DNA of 64,000 nt from Actinernus sp. WN-2022 (lineage: Eukaryota; Cnidaria; Anthozoa; Actiniaria; Actinernidae): assembly GCA_030867875.1 (NCBI GenBank), contig JAOWCC010001501.1, forward strand, positions 29,842,792 through 29,906,791, read 5' to 3'. The notes beneath the pieces were generated by a model. That model did no database searches. It worked only from the letters and a program-made list of their open reading frames with translations, and was not told the DNA's origin. The translations under genes and the position numbers were made by a program. Of this stretch, positions 44,347 through 56,390 are shown one piece after another; the stretch's first letter is position 1; every line of letters begins with the position of its first letter.

Positions 44347-44759
44347 CGTGTCAGGCCTAGCTAACCGTAGTGCTTTGTGTTAGATTTTTACGTTGTATAT
44401 CAGCTTTGCTGTAGTCTTCGGACTTTACATTCGTTATTGTTTATATTTTTGGCTGCATAGGTCCTCACTTCGGATCCAACGTATTTTTGCAGGATTTTTG
44501 TCTACGGTATTTGCTTATATATTTTCGCAAGGTGAGTGAGTAGACGCCTGGTGGCGAGGCCACATGCGAAACAAAGGTTGCCTCGGGCTTTGAGTCACTG
44601 ACGATGGTCACCAGGTGAAAAGAGCGAGTTATAGCAATTTGTGAAAAGATTCATTTAGGTTTTGTCCAAAAAAACTTCCCCTATTGGCATAATACTGTTA
44701 GGAAGCAGTTAAAAGGTAAAATAGTACCGAAGTGTAACGCGTCGGCACGGTAGCTATTT

Positions 44760-45712
44760 AGAAGCTCATTCCCACAATGGAACTCTTGTGCAATTTCCTG
44801 CTTGCGAAGTTGATAGGAAAATTCACAGTTTTTCCAATACTTTCTTGGTCTTAACAAGGGCGCCTAATGTGGCTGCGAGGAACGAAGTTGGAAGAGTATC
44901 ATTGAAACCACTAATTTATCGAAACATGCTTCGTTTCTGGATGCTTCTCCAAGCCCTCCCCGAGGGAAGTATTGCGAAACAATGTCTTTATATGTCCAAT
45001 GCCCTTGCATCATCTAATAAGATGAGCTTTATGACCCACATAAATAAAATAGTGGAGTCTTTTAAAGATTTATCAGATTTAAAATCGTATAATAATACGC
45101 AATCAATGAAACGTTTTTTGGATAGACTTAATATAAAAATAATACAAAAATCTAGGATACATCAGATAAAACTTATACAATTAAACACAAAACTTATTTT
45201 TTACTATAAATTTTCTAATGAAACAAAAAATATTAATTCATGTTATGACCTGGTAAAGAATGCGAAATACAGACGAATGCTCGCTAAGTTCCGCACAGGA
45301 AATCATTCATTAAGAATAGAAACTGGTAGACTCGCAAAATACCTCGTGAACAGCGTTATTGCGAGTGCTGTTTATCAAAAGATGTAGAGGATGAGTCTCA
45401 TTTCTTTTTCGACTGTGTTTCTCATTCCGACCTAAGGAAGTCTATGTTTGAAGAAATTAGTAAATATTGTAAGAGTTTTTCGAGATTAAGAGATAAAGAT
45501 CGAATATCTTTTTTCTTTAGTAATGTCGATCCATTTGTTTGCAAACAAGTGAGTCACTTTATATATGAAGCTTTTGAGAGGAGAAATATCTTGTTACAAA
45601 GAACTGTATAATTTTTTTTTCTCTTCTCTAATCTCAGTGTGATTGTATATTAATTAGGCAATACCATGTATGTACAATGCTAATAAACTATTGATTGATT
45701 GATTGTATTGGA
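44760..45712 (+). pseudogene. LINE 3' end with (TTGA)n tail
   Basis: The frame 44788-45387 encodes the region after the RT core of a non-LTR element: WMLLQALPEGSIAKQ, then MLAKFRTGNHSLRIETGR. A second frame from about 45360 continues with CCLSKDVEDESHFFFDC, the Cys/His motif typical of the C-terminus, ending at TAA near 45610. The frame change marks decay. The 3' tail is AATAAACTA then TTGATTGATTGA. Confidence 0.8.
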
Positions 45713-46065
45713 ACTAGCCAAGATGCCATGCCAGTACACGCGAGTAGGGACATTTGATTCAGTCTCGTCAAGAAGAAAACTCAGAACTAACTGCGTGGAT
45801 TTGCGGGAGGAAGATCTGATTTTTTGTAAGAATTATGTCGAATGCCGAGTTATAGCTGAATTATAGGGACCTTAAGTAATCATGACGGTGACGACGGGAC
45901 GTAGGAAATAGAGAGGACTTGCTTGCATTGCTCTTGAGAGAAGGCTGATTTATACTGACCCATTGTTGACTGTGAGATTTCCGGTCCTTCCGTCTTATGA
46001 AACGCAAATTACGTGTAAGGAAACTTTTCCTGTCCTGTGTTCTGCCCTTTACTGAAACGGATTAA

Positions 46066-46374
46066 CCCCCCCCCCCCCTCCCCCCGGGGGGTGATCGGCG
46101 CTTCTTTTAGGAGTAAACATTCTCGTAACCGTACCTTTTAGGGGGTCCTTTTCGCACGAGTTACTTGCACAACCCGAGTCGTACCTTTCAGGGGTTCAAC
46201 ATGAAGAAATCACTTTATGAATTTTAATTTATGCGTTCCTTTTAGAGGTCAAAGTTATTATGGTTTTTAAACCTCCTTTAATTTATGCATGCCTTTTAGG
46301 AGTCATTTTGACAGAGCACCCTCCTCATTTTGGTAACCGGAGTCCCCCCCCCCCTCCCCCCCTCACGGATTAAA
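46066..46374. mobile_element. 309-bp C-run element with 9-bp target duplication
   Basis: ACGGATTAA flanks it at 46057-46065 and 46375-46383. Both ends are C-runs (direct, not inverted) and the interior has spaced CCTTTTAGGGGGTC/CTTTTAGAGGTC motifs, as at 15816-16110. The mechanism is unclear. Confidence 0.65.
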
Positions 46375-46383
46375 CCATACTAC

Positions 46384-47056
46384 GCGAAGCAAATAAATGG
46401 GTGATCGTTGAGCTAGTCGACCATTCATTCAGCGATCGTAATCGGACTTAATCTGAGTTGTGAAATACAATATAGTTTCTGATTAACTAATTAATTCTAA
46501 GTACCATGATTTATAGGATATAAAAGTTGCGAAGGAAAGAGTTTAGTCAACATAATCTTACTGTTTTTTTAGTGTCATGAAAAGGAATCTTTTTTTTGGG
46601 GGGGGGGGCAGAAGTCGGAACTTGTGAGAAACAAACTAACGTAATCTGAATCTATGAACGATTCGTATACGTATACGTATCAAACTAACTGCGACCCACA
46701 GTCACTTAGATGCTAGAATGACCTTAGCTACACGATACTGCAAAGCAGCTTGACTCTAGATAACAAGAAAGTGAATACCGTTTTACCTGAATTCTTGCGA
46801 TACTCTGTTCTTTAGTTGTGTAGTGTCGTATGAAGAAACCCGTTCAACGTCGTGTTCTATTTATGCAGATTTTTAGTAATTCTATATCACCAGTCATACT
46901 ACAACGTCAACAATATGCCAGGATATTAGAAATATGATGTTCCGAAAGCTGTGTGTTACATTATATTCTGCTCTGTAACTGATAATATAAGATAAGCTTT
47001 ATTTAACCACTTGACATTACTGAGCCTTAAAAGGCTCGTTACAAAAATGTACGTAA
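46384..47056. other. Spacer
   Basis: No gene. A G-run at 46596-46608 and GTATACGTATACGTAT at 46665 are the only notable features. Confidence 0.4.
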
Positions 47057-47426
47057 ATCTCTCCTCGTATTAATTCATTTACCCTGCCTACAAATAGCTT
47101 CGCTAAATGAGGGTTGGTATGTCGAGATGAAGTCGACATACGTAAGATTATGCCCTCATATCTCTCCTCGTATTAATTCATTTACCCTGCCTACAAATAA
47201 CTTCGCTAAATGAGGGTTGGTATGTCGAGATGAAGTCGACATACGTAAGATTATGCCCTCATATCTCTCCTCGTATTAATTCATTTACCCTGCCTACGAA
47301 TAGCTTCGCTAAATGAGGGTTGGTATGTCGAGATGAAGTCGACATACGTAAGATTATGCCCTCTTATCTCTCCTCGTATTAATTCATTTACCCTGCCTAC
47401 GAATAGCTTCTCTCCTCGTATTAATT
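47057..47426 (+). repeat. 103-bp tandem repeat (3 units plus partials)
   Basis: Units start at 47057, 47160, 47263 and 47366 and contain TCTCTCCTCGTATTAATTC, GAGGGTTGGTATGTCGAG and ATGAAGTCGACATACGTAAG. The last partial unit runs straight into the Helentron-like 5' end at 47427. Confidence 0.9.
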
Positions 47427-48060
47427 ACTCGGGCTGCCTGTGGCAGCAACGAGTCTTAAAATGCAAGTCGTTATTTTTATTTTTTTATTCCGTGTAGCAA
47501 GCGTTCTGCGCATGCGTTAAAGGTCAAATTCACACCAATCAGATTGCACTGTGCTGGTCACGCAACAATCGCCAGGTTAATTTATTTACATAATTAAATA
47601 CAGTAAATCAAGATGGTGGACGACGGCGCGAGGAATTTTCTCTCAAATTTGGAGTCCCATCTCTCAAATGTAAGCAGTTTAATGTTTTATTTAAGTTCAC
47701 TCGCGCGAAAGCCTTCCAACAGGCTCAGGATATTTCAACTGGCGCTCTTGTTTGAGGTACGTTTCGTAGGTAATAAACACTCGGCACAGAATATGATGAC
47801 CGAAGCAGTTATTCAACTCTCACGGTAAACAAGACTCCTGACTCACGGCCGAGGTTTTGGTTCGAGAAATTAAAGGCTTCCAACAGTTCCCTTTTATAGT
47901 TCTGTAATATAATGATCAGACTGCAGTTTTGGGAAGGAGGGTAAAAGCTTTTAAATAGAGATAAACAAAACGGACATTTCAGTTAATAATCTTTAGTCCA
48001 ACAAATACCGATATGGACGCGATCAGCGAGCTGTGATAATAAAGAGCCGCAGGGTAGAAA

Positions 48061-48066
48061 GAACAG
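48061..48066 (+). other. Empty site for the TATGG foldback element
   Basis: GTAGAAAGAACAGTAGATAA here corresponds to the two flanks at 11376-11387 and 14248-14262, with a single GAACAG instead of two. Confidence 0.85.
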
Positions 48067-48352
48067 TAGATAAATATAGTGATAGCTCCATCATAGGTGG
48101 ACAGGATACAACTTATAATATGGGACAAATATAAACATACATTTGAGACACTCATCTATTAGTACTCTGAACCTGCAGAACAGCAGACTAAATTAGGACC
48201 GAATTCGTATTTTTTTCGATAAAAAAAAAGAATCAATGCCTTCAGCTGCTTCAGTAAGATTCCTAGTCATATCAGTAATGGTGACTACCAAGCATTGTTG
48301 CTGGGGGAGATGTAAGAGTGACTCTAGTTACTAGAGGATTACAAATGAAAGT

Positions 48353-49509
48353 GTAATAAACTAACACTAAATACAAATAAATCGAATTTTGTCCATTTCA
48401 CTCCTAGAAGACAGAAAACCGAAAAGCACCTCCTACTTAAAATTAATGACGAACAAATTGAAGAAAAAATATCAACAAAATATCTTGGTATGATCATAGA
48501 CAAACACCTCAGTTGGAATGAACATATTGCGCATATTAAAATTAAAACTTCTAAGTCCCTTGGGATACTCTATAAAGCAAAGCATTATGCCCCACCTAAA
48601 ATCCTCAAGCAAATTTATGATTCTTTGTTACTTCCTCATTTAAATTACGGAATCCTACTTTGGGAAAACACTTTCAATTCCTATATTGAACCTCTAATTC
48701 AAAGAAAAGCCATTAGACTAATATCAAACAAGAAGTGGCACAGTCATACTACACCACTTTTTCGTCAATTAAATTTGCTAAAAATTGATGACATTTATAA
48801 ATTAAACTCAGCTCTATTCATGTATGATATATATTATAAAAGAATAGGTAATACTTTTGTTGATATGTTTATTCCTTTATCAGATATTCACAATTATAAT
48901 ACCAGACAATTAAAGAGGCAAACATATTTTATAAAATCTAGCAATACTAGCTATAAATTAAAATTTATTACTATAAATGGAATCAAGATATGGGAAGAGA
49001 TACCTCAAAACATCAAATCAATAGTTCAAAAGCATTTATTTAAAAAAGAAGTTTCATCTCTGTATATTGATAGATATATTGCTGAGGACAGTTAGATTTA
49101 TATCCTTAATGTATATAGATATTTAATTCTTGTATAAATATGTATAAATGTACTGTATATATACCTGTAATAACAATTCAAACATTTTGCTGCAACTTGG
49201 TCAACATCATTAACTATATTGCCTGCAAGTCTCTTCTCTCGACATTATAACTAATAGAACTATGCATGCATGTTTCTCACTTTGTAATTAATTTTTATTT
49301 TTTCGTATTTGCTTGTAATTATAAATGATATTTATCACCTGACCGACCAGGTAGTTCTGACTTGATAGCCCTGTGGTTTTTTTCAGAACTTTCCTACTCT
49401 TGTACTATAAATTTATAAAAGTAGTTTCTTTTTGTTGTGTGTGTGTGAAAATTAATGTAAATTTTATTATCTAGAGTGAAATAAACTTCTTGTTCTTGTT
49501 CTTGTTCTT
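48353..49509 (+). pseudogene. 5'-truncated LINE with (TTCTTG)n tail
   Basis: The open frame runs from about 48363 to 49095, and a later methionine lies at 48490. Motifs KYLGMIIDKHLSWNEHI, LLLPHLNYGILLWE, QRKAIRLISN, FRQLNLLKIDDIY and NGIKIWEEIP identify the C-terminal part of a jockey/CR1-like reverse transcriptase. The intact frame and clean junctions suggest a young insertion. The tail is TTCTTG repeated four times, followed by the second half of the interrupted Helentron motif. TGTA may be the target duplication. Confidence 0.85.
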
Positions 49510-49564
49510 GTATTTCATCTTCAATCTCATGTGGCCCAAGTGAAAGCCCAGATGGGCTCTTATT

Positions 49565-50846
49565 TTGTTTTGTTTCATGCAACAAAATTTCACCTTTAGA
49601 CCCATGCGGTTATTTTTTCTTTGTTCCCATGTATTAAATTTCAAGCGAACTTTTCTACTTTCAACACACGGTCGCTATAAAACTGTACGAAATCTCCAAG
49701 AATAAATCCCTAATGTCCAAACTAACGGGAAAAACTAAAAGTGGAAATCCTTGTGAGCAATCGATGTACATATGAAGCTATATAAGTTATCATCGACTAT
49801 ATGGGAGTCAAACATCGAGCTGCTGTGAAACCGCTTGTGACAGTTCGTTTGTTTACGCACTTTCGTGACAAGCGAGCGTTTCTACTTTCGACACACGGTC
49901 GCTAAACTGTACGAAATCTCCAAGGATATATCCCTAATGTCCAAACTAAGGGGGAAAACTGAAAGAGGAAATCATTGTGACCAATCGACATACATATGAA
50001 GCTCCAGAACTAATTATTGAATACATGAGAACCCATAGAGAAAACCGATAATAATGAACACGGTATTAGTTTCACGGACATTTGTGGCTTAACTGAACTC
50101 GCGCTACAGTATAGCTTGAAATACTGTACGAAAACTCCCGTTTAAAAAAATCCTGATGCCGAAAGGACCGTAGCATTTAAAAAATATATCCTTCTGACCA
50201 ATCGACATACATATTAAGCTGTGAAAGTATGTTTCTATTCCATAACAGCCGATAGTGCAAACTAGTAAACTGCCACTAGTAAATTAACCATGCGTACTTC
50301 CGCGAGTACTGAACTTTCTAGCGTCAAATGCATGTGTTTAATACGTTTCCAAACTTTAGGACAAGAAATCTTCCATAGAATGTTCTATTTTTTTTACAGC
50401 TGAGAACTCTATTATTAAACATAAGAAATAAAACAATGGTGCCATTTGAAGAATTATATCATGTCAAAAGTGCAAACGAAGAAATATATATCTATGGACG
50501 CGAGCAGCTCGATCGTTTCACTTTGGTCAAATTCGGACTGTTTACGACTGGAACCTGCAGTTTTACCGGACCTGCAGACTAAATTGTAAACGTGTGTTGC
50601 ATGAATAAGTAGTGTTTACAGTAAAAGATCAACTACTTTAATTTACATACGAGAAAACAAAAATATTAAATTACATACATGTATATATACTAGGGGAGCA
50701 GAGAATGAAAGTCACCGCGCTACCGGCCACTCCTAAAGATTGATAATAATTCTTCCCTTTGGTTATTACTAAGAGGATTTCAAATGAAAGTGTATTTCAT
50801 CTTCAATCTCATGTGGCCCGAGTGAAAGCCCAGATGGGCTCTTGTT
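49565..50846 (+). mobile_element. Helentron-like copy 8 (5' truncated)
   Basis: Begins at TTTCATGCAACAAAATTTCACC and ends with AGCCCAGATGGGCTCTTGTT. It joins copy 7 head to tail, the same arrangement as 14520/14521 and 40791/40792. Confidence 0.75.
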
Positions 50847-50862
50847 CGTTTACAAATAGCTT

Positions 50863-53302
50863 CCTAAAGCAGACCCCCGCGGCGACTTCCGTTTCACTTC
50901 CCCGCCACAAGCGTCTGCTCAGAAGAGCAATACATTTCTTTCTCGGCGATCAGCCAATCAGAGTGAGCTTCTGGTATCCGTAGTTGTGAGAACTTTGACC
51001 TTTTCAAGTGAATCATAATAAGAAGTTCGTCTTTAGATCGACTTGTCGCTTTCTCTAGAAATGCATTGTTGAAATAGCATTTGAAGACCGTTTCGAAGCA
51101 GTTTGCGACAGATTCAAGATCCCCAGAACTTGAGTGAACATCAAAAGCAATCATTAAGGCGATCGTTCCCCAATAAGAAGGATGTTTTCGTGAACGTAAC
51201 GACCGGTTACGGTAAATCTCTTATTTTCCAATTTCCCTGCTGCAATTGGCCACTCAGTTAGAAACGAAAAAAGGACTGGGTCGAGTTTGTAATGTCAATT
51301 TCATTATAATTACTCGGGCTGCCTGTGGCAGCACCGAGTCTTAAAATGCAAGTGGTTATTTTTTTTTTGTTGGGTGCAACAAAATGTGACTTTTGACCCA
51401 TGCATTTTAAAATTTCAAGTTTTTCACCACCAATCAGATCGCACTGTGCTGGTCACGTAACACTCGCCAGGTTAATGTTTGCATGCTTGCAGGCTCTGGT
51501 TGATTTGGGGTTCCTAGCCAGAGCCTGCAAGCAGGCTAGGTTAATTTCTGTACAGAATTTAATACAGTAAATCAAGATGGTCGATCCGCGAGCAAATGTC
51601 TCTCTAATTTGGAGTCCCATCTCTCAAATGTAAGCACTTTAATGTTTTAAAGTTGGATATCAACGTACAACGGGTATCGAATTATAATGGAAGGTTAGAT
51701 TTCGTCAGGCGCGCTCAGATAAGAAAGTTCAAAGCTCTCAGACTAGGCGAGACAAGGAGATATCAATTTCAATGAGTCATTGTCAGAAATCTATTCCATC
51801 GTGGGCAATTATGCAATAGAACCTAAATTTGGTTCAGGTCTTGTACAGCTAAGGCATGTTTTCACTTGAAATGCACAGCGCTAGCTGAAGTACGGAATAT
51901 ATATAATATCTGAGACGTTAAATTACGTTACTGTGAAGAGGATCAAAATTCAAGTCTTGTAGCTTGAGACTGTCTTCTGCCGTGACTCGTGAGAGAAATT
52001 GGAAAAGATCTAGCTGTTTCATTCAGATATTGGCAAATTTATTGAAAGCTACGGGCTTACTTTATGAGATTATTATTCATTGTGGAATGAAAGGAAACAG
52101 GTTAGCTGAAAGTTAAGTTCGAGGTAGGCTTCGACTTTCATTCCGATTCAGTGCATATGTGCACGAAGGTGGGATGCTGTCACTGAACAACACTACCAAA
52201 AGATCCAAAACGAAAGATTCAGTTACGTAAGTACTGTAAGTAAACTCTTTTTGATTTGAATAAATTTCCTCTCAGTTTGTCTGTTAATGTACTTTTTCTT
52301 CTAATTATCGCTTTATTTAACATCTCTGTGATTTAGAGTATGCGTACCTCAGAATAAATTATTTGAAAGGTCAACTGAACTCTTGTGTCGATAAGCGCAA
52401 ATGTTTTTGTAAAACAGTCTGTGAAATTATTTGAGAAGCGGACTTAGAAGAGCTTTCTCATTAGGAATTACAATTGTTTTCTTGCTATGAAATTTATGTT
52501 TCATTTCACATTTATTCATACAGTTTTAGCCGGACATTTCCCCGAGTTTTTGATCTATTTTCAATCAAATTCAAAGTCTGAATATGTCATTGTATTGCAT
52601 TTATACACTTGAATTGCCAGTATTCTGTTGTTCAAATCCTGCGTTATCATAGTCATGTCATAAAAGCAATTAATAGACCAGACGTTTTTATGACGTTCTC
52701 ACTGGCGAATTAAAGCACGACTTGTTACTAAGAGGATTTCAAATGAAAGTGTATTTCATCTTCAATCTCATGTGGCCCGAGTGAAAGCCCAGATGGGCTC
52801 TTGTTTAATCAAAAAATGAACTCCATCACAAGAAAGAGCACACCGAAATTAGTAAGTTTGATGAGTTTGGTGACGTTTCGTTCGATATTTAGATTGGCTG
52901 TGCGGCACAGCAGTAAAGGTATATCTAGTTTGGCCCTATTAAACTAACTTGGCTGCCAAATATGCGAATTCTCCTTGCTGCTATTGACTCAATTTTGGAA
53001 CGAATAAAACAAACTTGTTCGTTGACTTTCTTTGGAGTGTTTTCTTTAAGATCCGAGTTCATTTAGAGAGCAATCATAGTATGATGAGAGTTTGATTTGG
53101 TTCAACGAGGGTTTAAAGCATGGATCTCAAATCAGCGATCAAAGTCGTTGGCGGGGAAAAAGACGGGTGTCAAATTTACGTCAAGCTGTGTGTTTACATT
53201 ACGAAAGATTTGATTGGTTAGCCGTTACAATAGAGAAAGGAATGTATTGCTCTTCTGAGCGGACGCTTGTAACAGAAGTCGCCGCGGGGGTCTGCTTTAG
53301 GG
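50863..53302. mobile_element. Inverted-repeat element split by a Helentron-like copy
   Basis: CCTAAAGCAGACCCCCGCGG at 50863 is mirrored at the right by CCGCGGGGGTCTGCTTTAGG ending at 53302. Arms of about 100 bp also share CTCAGAAGAGCAATACATT. The Helentron-like copy 51312-52805 lies inside. A target duplication (GCTT?) is unconvincing. Confidence 0.6.
51312..52805 (+). mobile_element. Helentron-like copy 9 (complete, with internal deletion)
   Basis: Intact termini. Compared with copy 5 it lacks several hundred internal bases and carries a 55-bp hairpin insertion (GCTTGCAGGCTCTGG with CCAGAGCCTGCAAGC) at 51484-51538. Flanked by TT on the 5' side. Confidence 0.75.
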
Positions 53303-53400
53303 CTTATGCTTGGTGTAAAACGCACCAGTGATATCACAAACCTGCTACACAAAATATGTATAGGTCTTGGTCTAGAAATACACCAGTGACGTCACGTCAC

Positions 53401-53705
53401 TCTGGCTTAGATATTTCTCAGGGTTAGGGTTTTTTGATTGGTTAGGGTTGTGTGAGTTTTTATAGGTGCTGCGGGTCTTGTGGGATTTCTGGGTTATGTG
53501 GGTAATGTGGATTTGTATAGGTTCTGTGGATGGTAGGTGTTGTTGGTTTTCTAGGTCTTTTGGGTTTTCTAGGTTGAGTGGGTGATATGGGTCTTGTTGG
53601 GTTTCTAGGTCGTACGGGTTGTGTGGGTCGTGTGGGTTTCCTGGGTCTTGTGGGTTTTCTAGGTTGTATGGTCGGGTTTCTAGGTCGTACGGGTTGTGTG
53701 GGTCA
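53401..53705 (+). repeat. G/T-rich degenerate array beside TTAGGG words
   Basis: Starts with GGGTTAGGGTTTTTTG and GGTTAGGGTTG, then about 25 units of variable length around GGGTTTTCTAGGTC/GGGTCGTGT. It ends sharply at CAAGCACTGCCC (53704). The minus-strand ORF across it is a translation of the repeat. Confidence 0.65.
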
Positions 53706-55066
53706 AGCACTGCCCTTCGTAATACCATTCCACCCTGCTCTTCCCCCCATTTCCCACATTCTACACTCATACTGGCCGATCATCACAGATGACCCTACCC
53801 TCGCACGCATCTTCCCCTCCCCTCCCTCTAACTGCCTTCCAACGCCACCGCAACCTTAAGGACATCCTCATTCACACTAATTTTATCTTGGAAACAAACA
53901 ACACATAACCAATTACAATCACACACATATCACCCACCAACACATTACACTTACCAAACCCTACAAGTAATATTGACCACAACGTCACAAGAGCCATACC
54001 AGCCCTTCACCCTCGATGATATCCAGATTGCCCTCTCTACGTAGTGGATTGCTGGACCCTAAAAAACCCACCTGACAAGCAGAGATTCCCTCCACCATAA
54101 CCTAACAAACCTTCAATAAACCACAACCCAAAGTACTACTCCTACAAACAAGCAAACTCAAGAAGACCTAAAGTCAAAGTCTACGCTGCACCACCAGTGA
54201 TCTCCTACCACCCCCACCTCGTGTAGCCCACCATAACACCCAGGCCCTATCCATCCTACATGGACACAGCCCTCTACTGCATATCATCAACATAATAAGA
54301 AAATAACACAGGCCCAAACAGTATGAACACTACCAGACACTTATTTACATCATGTAATAATTAGTACCCACATTACTACACAAGGGGACTACTTCGTCTT
54401 CTATTACATGGTAGCCTTCATGGAATTTTCCATTACACACTTGTATATGCTCCACCAACCACCAGATTTTATTTTTTTATCTAGTTATCAATTATATAAC
54501 TGTTCCAGGAATGTACAGCACAACTTGTATTTCCTCCTGTACCTCTTCTAAGTCCTTCTCAGTGCACTACTGCCTCATTGTTACCACTATCAGGTTCCAC
54601 TACCAGGTTCCCATAGCTCTATGTATTACAGCCAACCTTGTACCGGACGTTATACCACCTACACTATTTGTACATTAGTTTTTTTACTTTCGACTTTTCG
54701 TAATACATAATTTTTTTTTTTTAGTTATTAAAGAATTACCTCCCATAGAGATACTGTAGTCTTTCATTTTCCTCATATACACAAACACAATCGCACCACA
54801 CACTTCCCTGCCGGCTCCACACCTATTCTTGTATAGTTCTAACTATCACAAACACACTTATTTGGATTCATGTACCTTGCCTTTATTGATTCCCTCTTCA
54901 TTTCAACGCGTTGTTTACTTTCCGCTAGCTAGCACTTGTCCTATCCAGTCCGTCGCGCCACACACCATCTACTGCCCAACCTAGTACTCCCCATAGTTTA
55001 GTTCCATCCGCTTAGTATTATTTTTACGGAATTTTTGGGGTTTTACTTCGTTTATCGCACACATTA
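53706..55066. other. C-rich, G-poor tract without genes
   Basis: The plus strand is dominated by CCACC, ACAC and CCTA words and is very poor in G compared with flanking DNA, beginning exactly where the G/T-rich array stops. No ORF of note lies between 53860 and 55035. Similar composition resumes at 55533-56113 and 56390-57490. Confidence 0.5.
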
Positions 55067-55532
55067 TGCACCTATCAATGTCAACCCCGAGGGGGGAGGC
55101 CGGGCAGATGTGGGGCATTTGACTTTTTGGGAGAATTTGTGGTCAAAATCCCCACCCTGGGGACTAAATTCTGAGTCAAAACGGTTCAAATCCCTACCCT
55201 TGTATGAAATTGATTTACACAAATTCAAGAAGTATTTGGAACGATCTATAGTAAATAGGAATGAAGCGTTGAAGTATTAAATTAATTTATATTTTTAATG
55301 TGAACTGGACGGTAAACCTACCTTTTAGACGAATCCAAAATCGCCGACAAACATGAGGCACCGATATTTACTACGAGTCCCTCTCTTTCAAAAGTCAAAT
55401 GTCCCCACCCTGGGGTCCAGGCTCCTGTTCAAATTCCCCAGGGTGGGGATACCAAGAACGGTCAAATGCCCCACATCTGCCCGGCCTCCCCCCTCCCCCC
55501 CCCCCCCCTGGGGGTTGACATTGATAGGTGCA
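55067..55532. mobile_element. 466-bp PIF/Harbinger-type MITE (TTA duplication)
   Basis: Ends TGCACCTATCAATGTCAACC and its inverse are flanked by TTA (55064-55066, 55533-55535). Arms continue with GGAGGCCGGGCAGATGTGGG. The interior has several CCCCACCCTGGGG words. ORFs through it are not genes. Confidence 0.8.
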
Positions 55533-56113
55533 TTACTCTCAACCTACACAAAATGGATACTCTTATCAGTCGTACCCAGTCTCACACACAGTCCACAGGA
55601 AGCCCACTCCCACTTACACCACCCTCCGGATCTACCTCAGCGCTCCCCCCATTTCACAGCCTCATTGTATACGTACACTCACAGTTTAGTCCCATTCCAA
55701 AAGTATTACTTCTACTTATTTAAACGTTACATTATTTCGGGGTACATCCGCAAGATTACCATTCACGTGGTACCCAGTCCCACGCGCCCTTCCTTCACAG
55801 GTATACTACATCCCTGAACTTCAAGTTCATTGTTTAACTTTATTCTTACCGAGCCCTACGGGGAATCAATTTTGTACGCATTCACCGAGCAGCACCCTCC
55901 TCACAGGGATCCCACACCCACAGGCCTCATAAGCAATTATTTCGATATACACTCGCTAAATGACTACTCCTTACATTGTTGCCCTATCTCGCACGCCCCT
56001 CCTCCACAGGGACCCCACTCCTCCACACTTCCCCAACCTCCTGTTTAGCCCCTGTCCCAGAGATCCAGTCCCTACATTCACTTACATCCCAGCCCCATTA
56101 AGACAGCATTACC

Positions 56114-56390
56114 GCCTCCCGGTTAGCTCAGTGGTTAAGCGCCGGTCTGTTGTGCGGGAGGTCGCGGGTTCAAATCCCGGTCGGACCAACACTCGGGGTC
56201 TTAAAATAACTGAGTAGAAGGTGCTGCCTTTGTGAAACAATTTCGTTCACGAGTTGCAAATGGTTAGACCTTCACGTCTTCTCGGATAAGGACGTTAAAT
56301 TGTAGGCCCATTAGTGGATGAAGAGCCACCTCGTGGATATGCCACTGATTAATCCGTTATTATATTATTATTATTTATTATATTATTATC
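56114..56390 (+). repeat. tRNA-derived SINE
   Basis: The head has a good A box (GTTAGCTCAGTGG, 56122 on) and B box (GGTTCAAATCC, 56167-56177) inside a tRNA-like 75-bp region. A non-tRNA body follows with GTGCTGCCTTTG, GGTTAGACCTTCACGTC, TTCTCGGATAAGGACG and TAGGCCC. The tail is (TTA)n. This SINE type is, to my knowledge, abundant in coral genomes. No poly-T terminator follows the tRNA part, so it is not a tRNA gene. Confidence 0.85.

Larger units (their letters stand above)
47427..49564 (+). mobile_element. Helentron-like copy 7, interrupted by a LINE
   Basis: Intact 5' end. The 3' end is AGCCCAGATGGGCTCTTATT. It shares the 10.8-11.4 kb layout and holds the unoccupied GAACAG site (48061-48066). 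The LINE 48353-49509 is inserted in the terminal GAAAGTGTATTTCATC motif. Confidence 0.8.

Noticed and set aside
53372..53770. 132-codon minus ORF with Pro/Asn/Asp/Leu repeats
   Set aside because: Direct translation of the degenerate G/T-rich array; repeats at DNA level explain it.
55353..55817. 154-codon Pro-rich plus ORF
   Set aside because: It starts inside the Harbinger-type MITE, crosses its C-run end and continues into C-rich spacer; it is not a conserved protein.
56114..56190. Functional tRNA gene
   Set aside because: A and B boxes are good, but the sequence continues into a SINE body without a terminator and the acceptor stem is imperfect.
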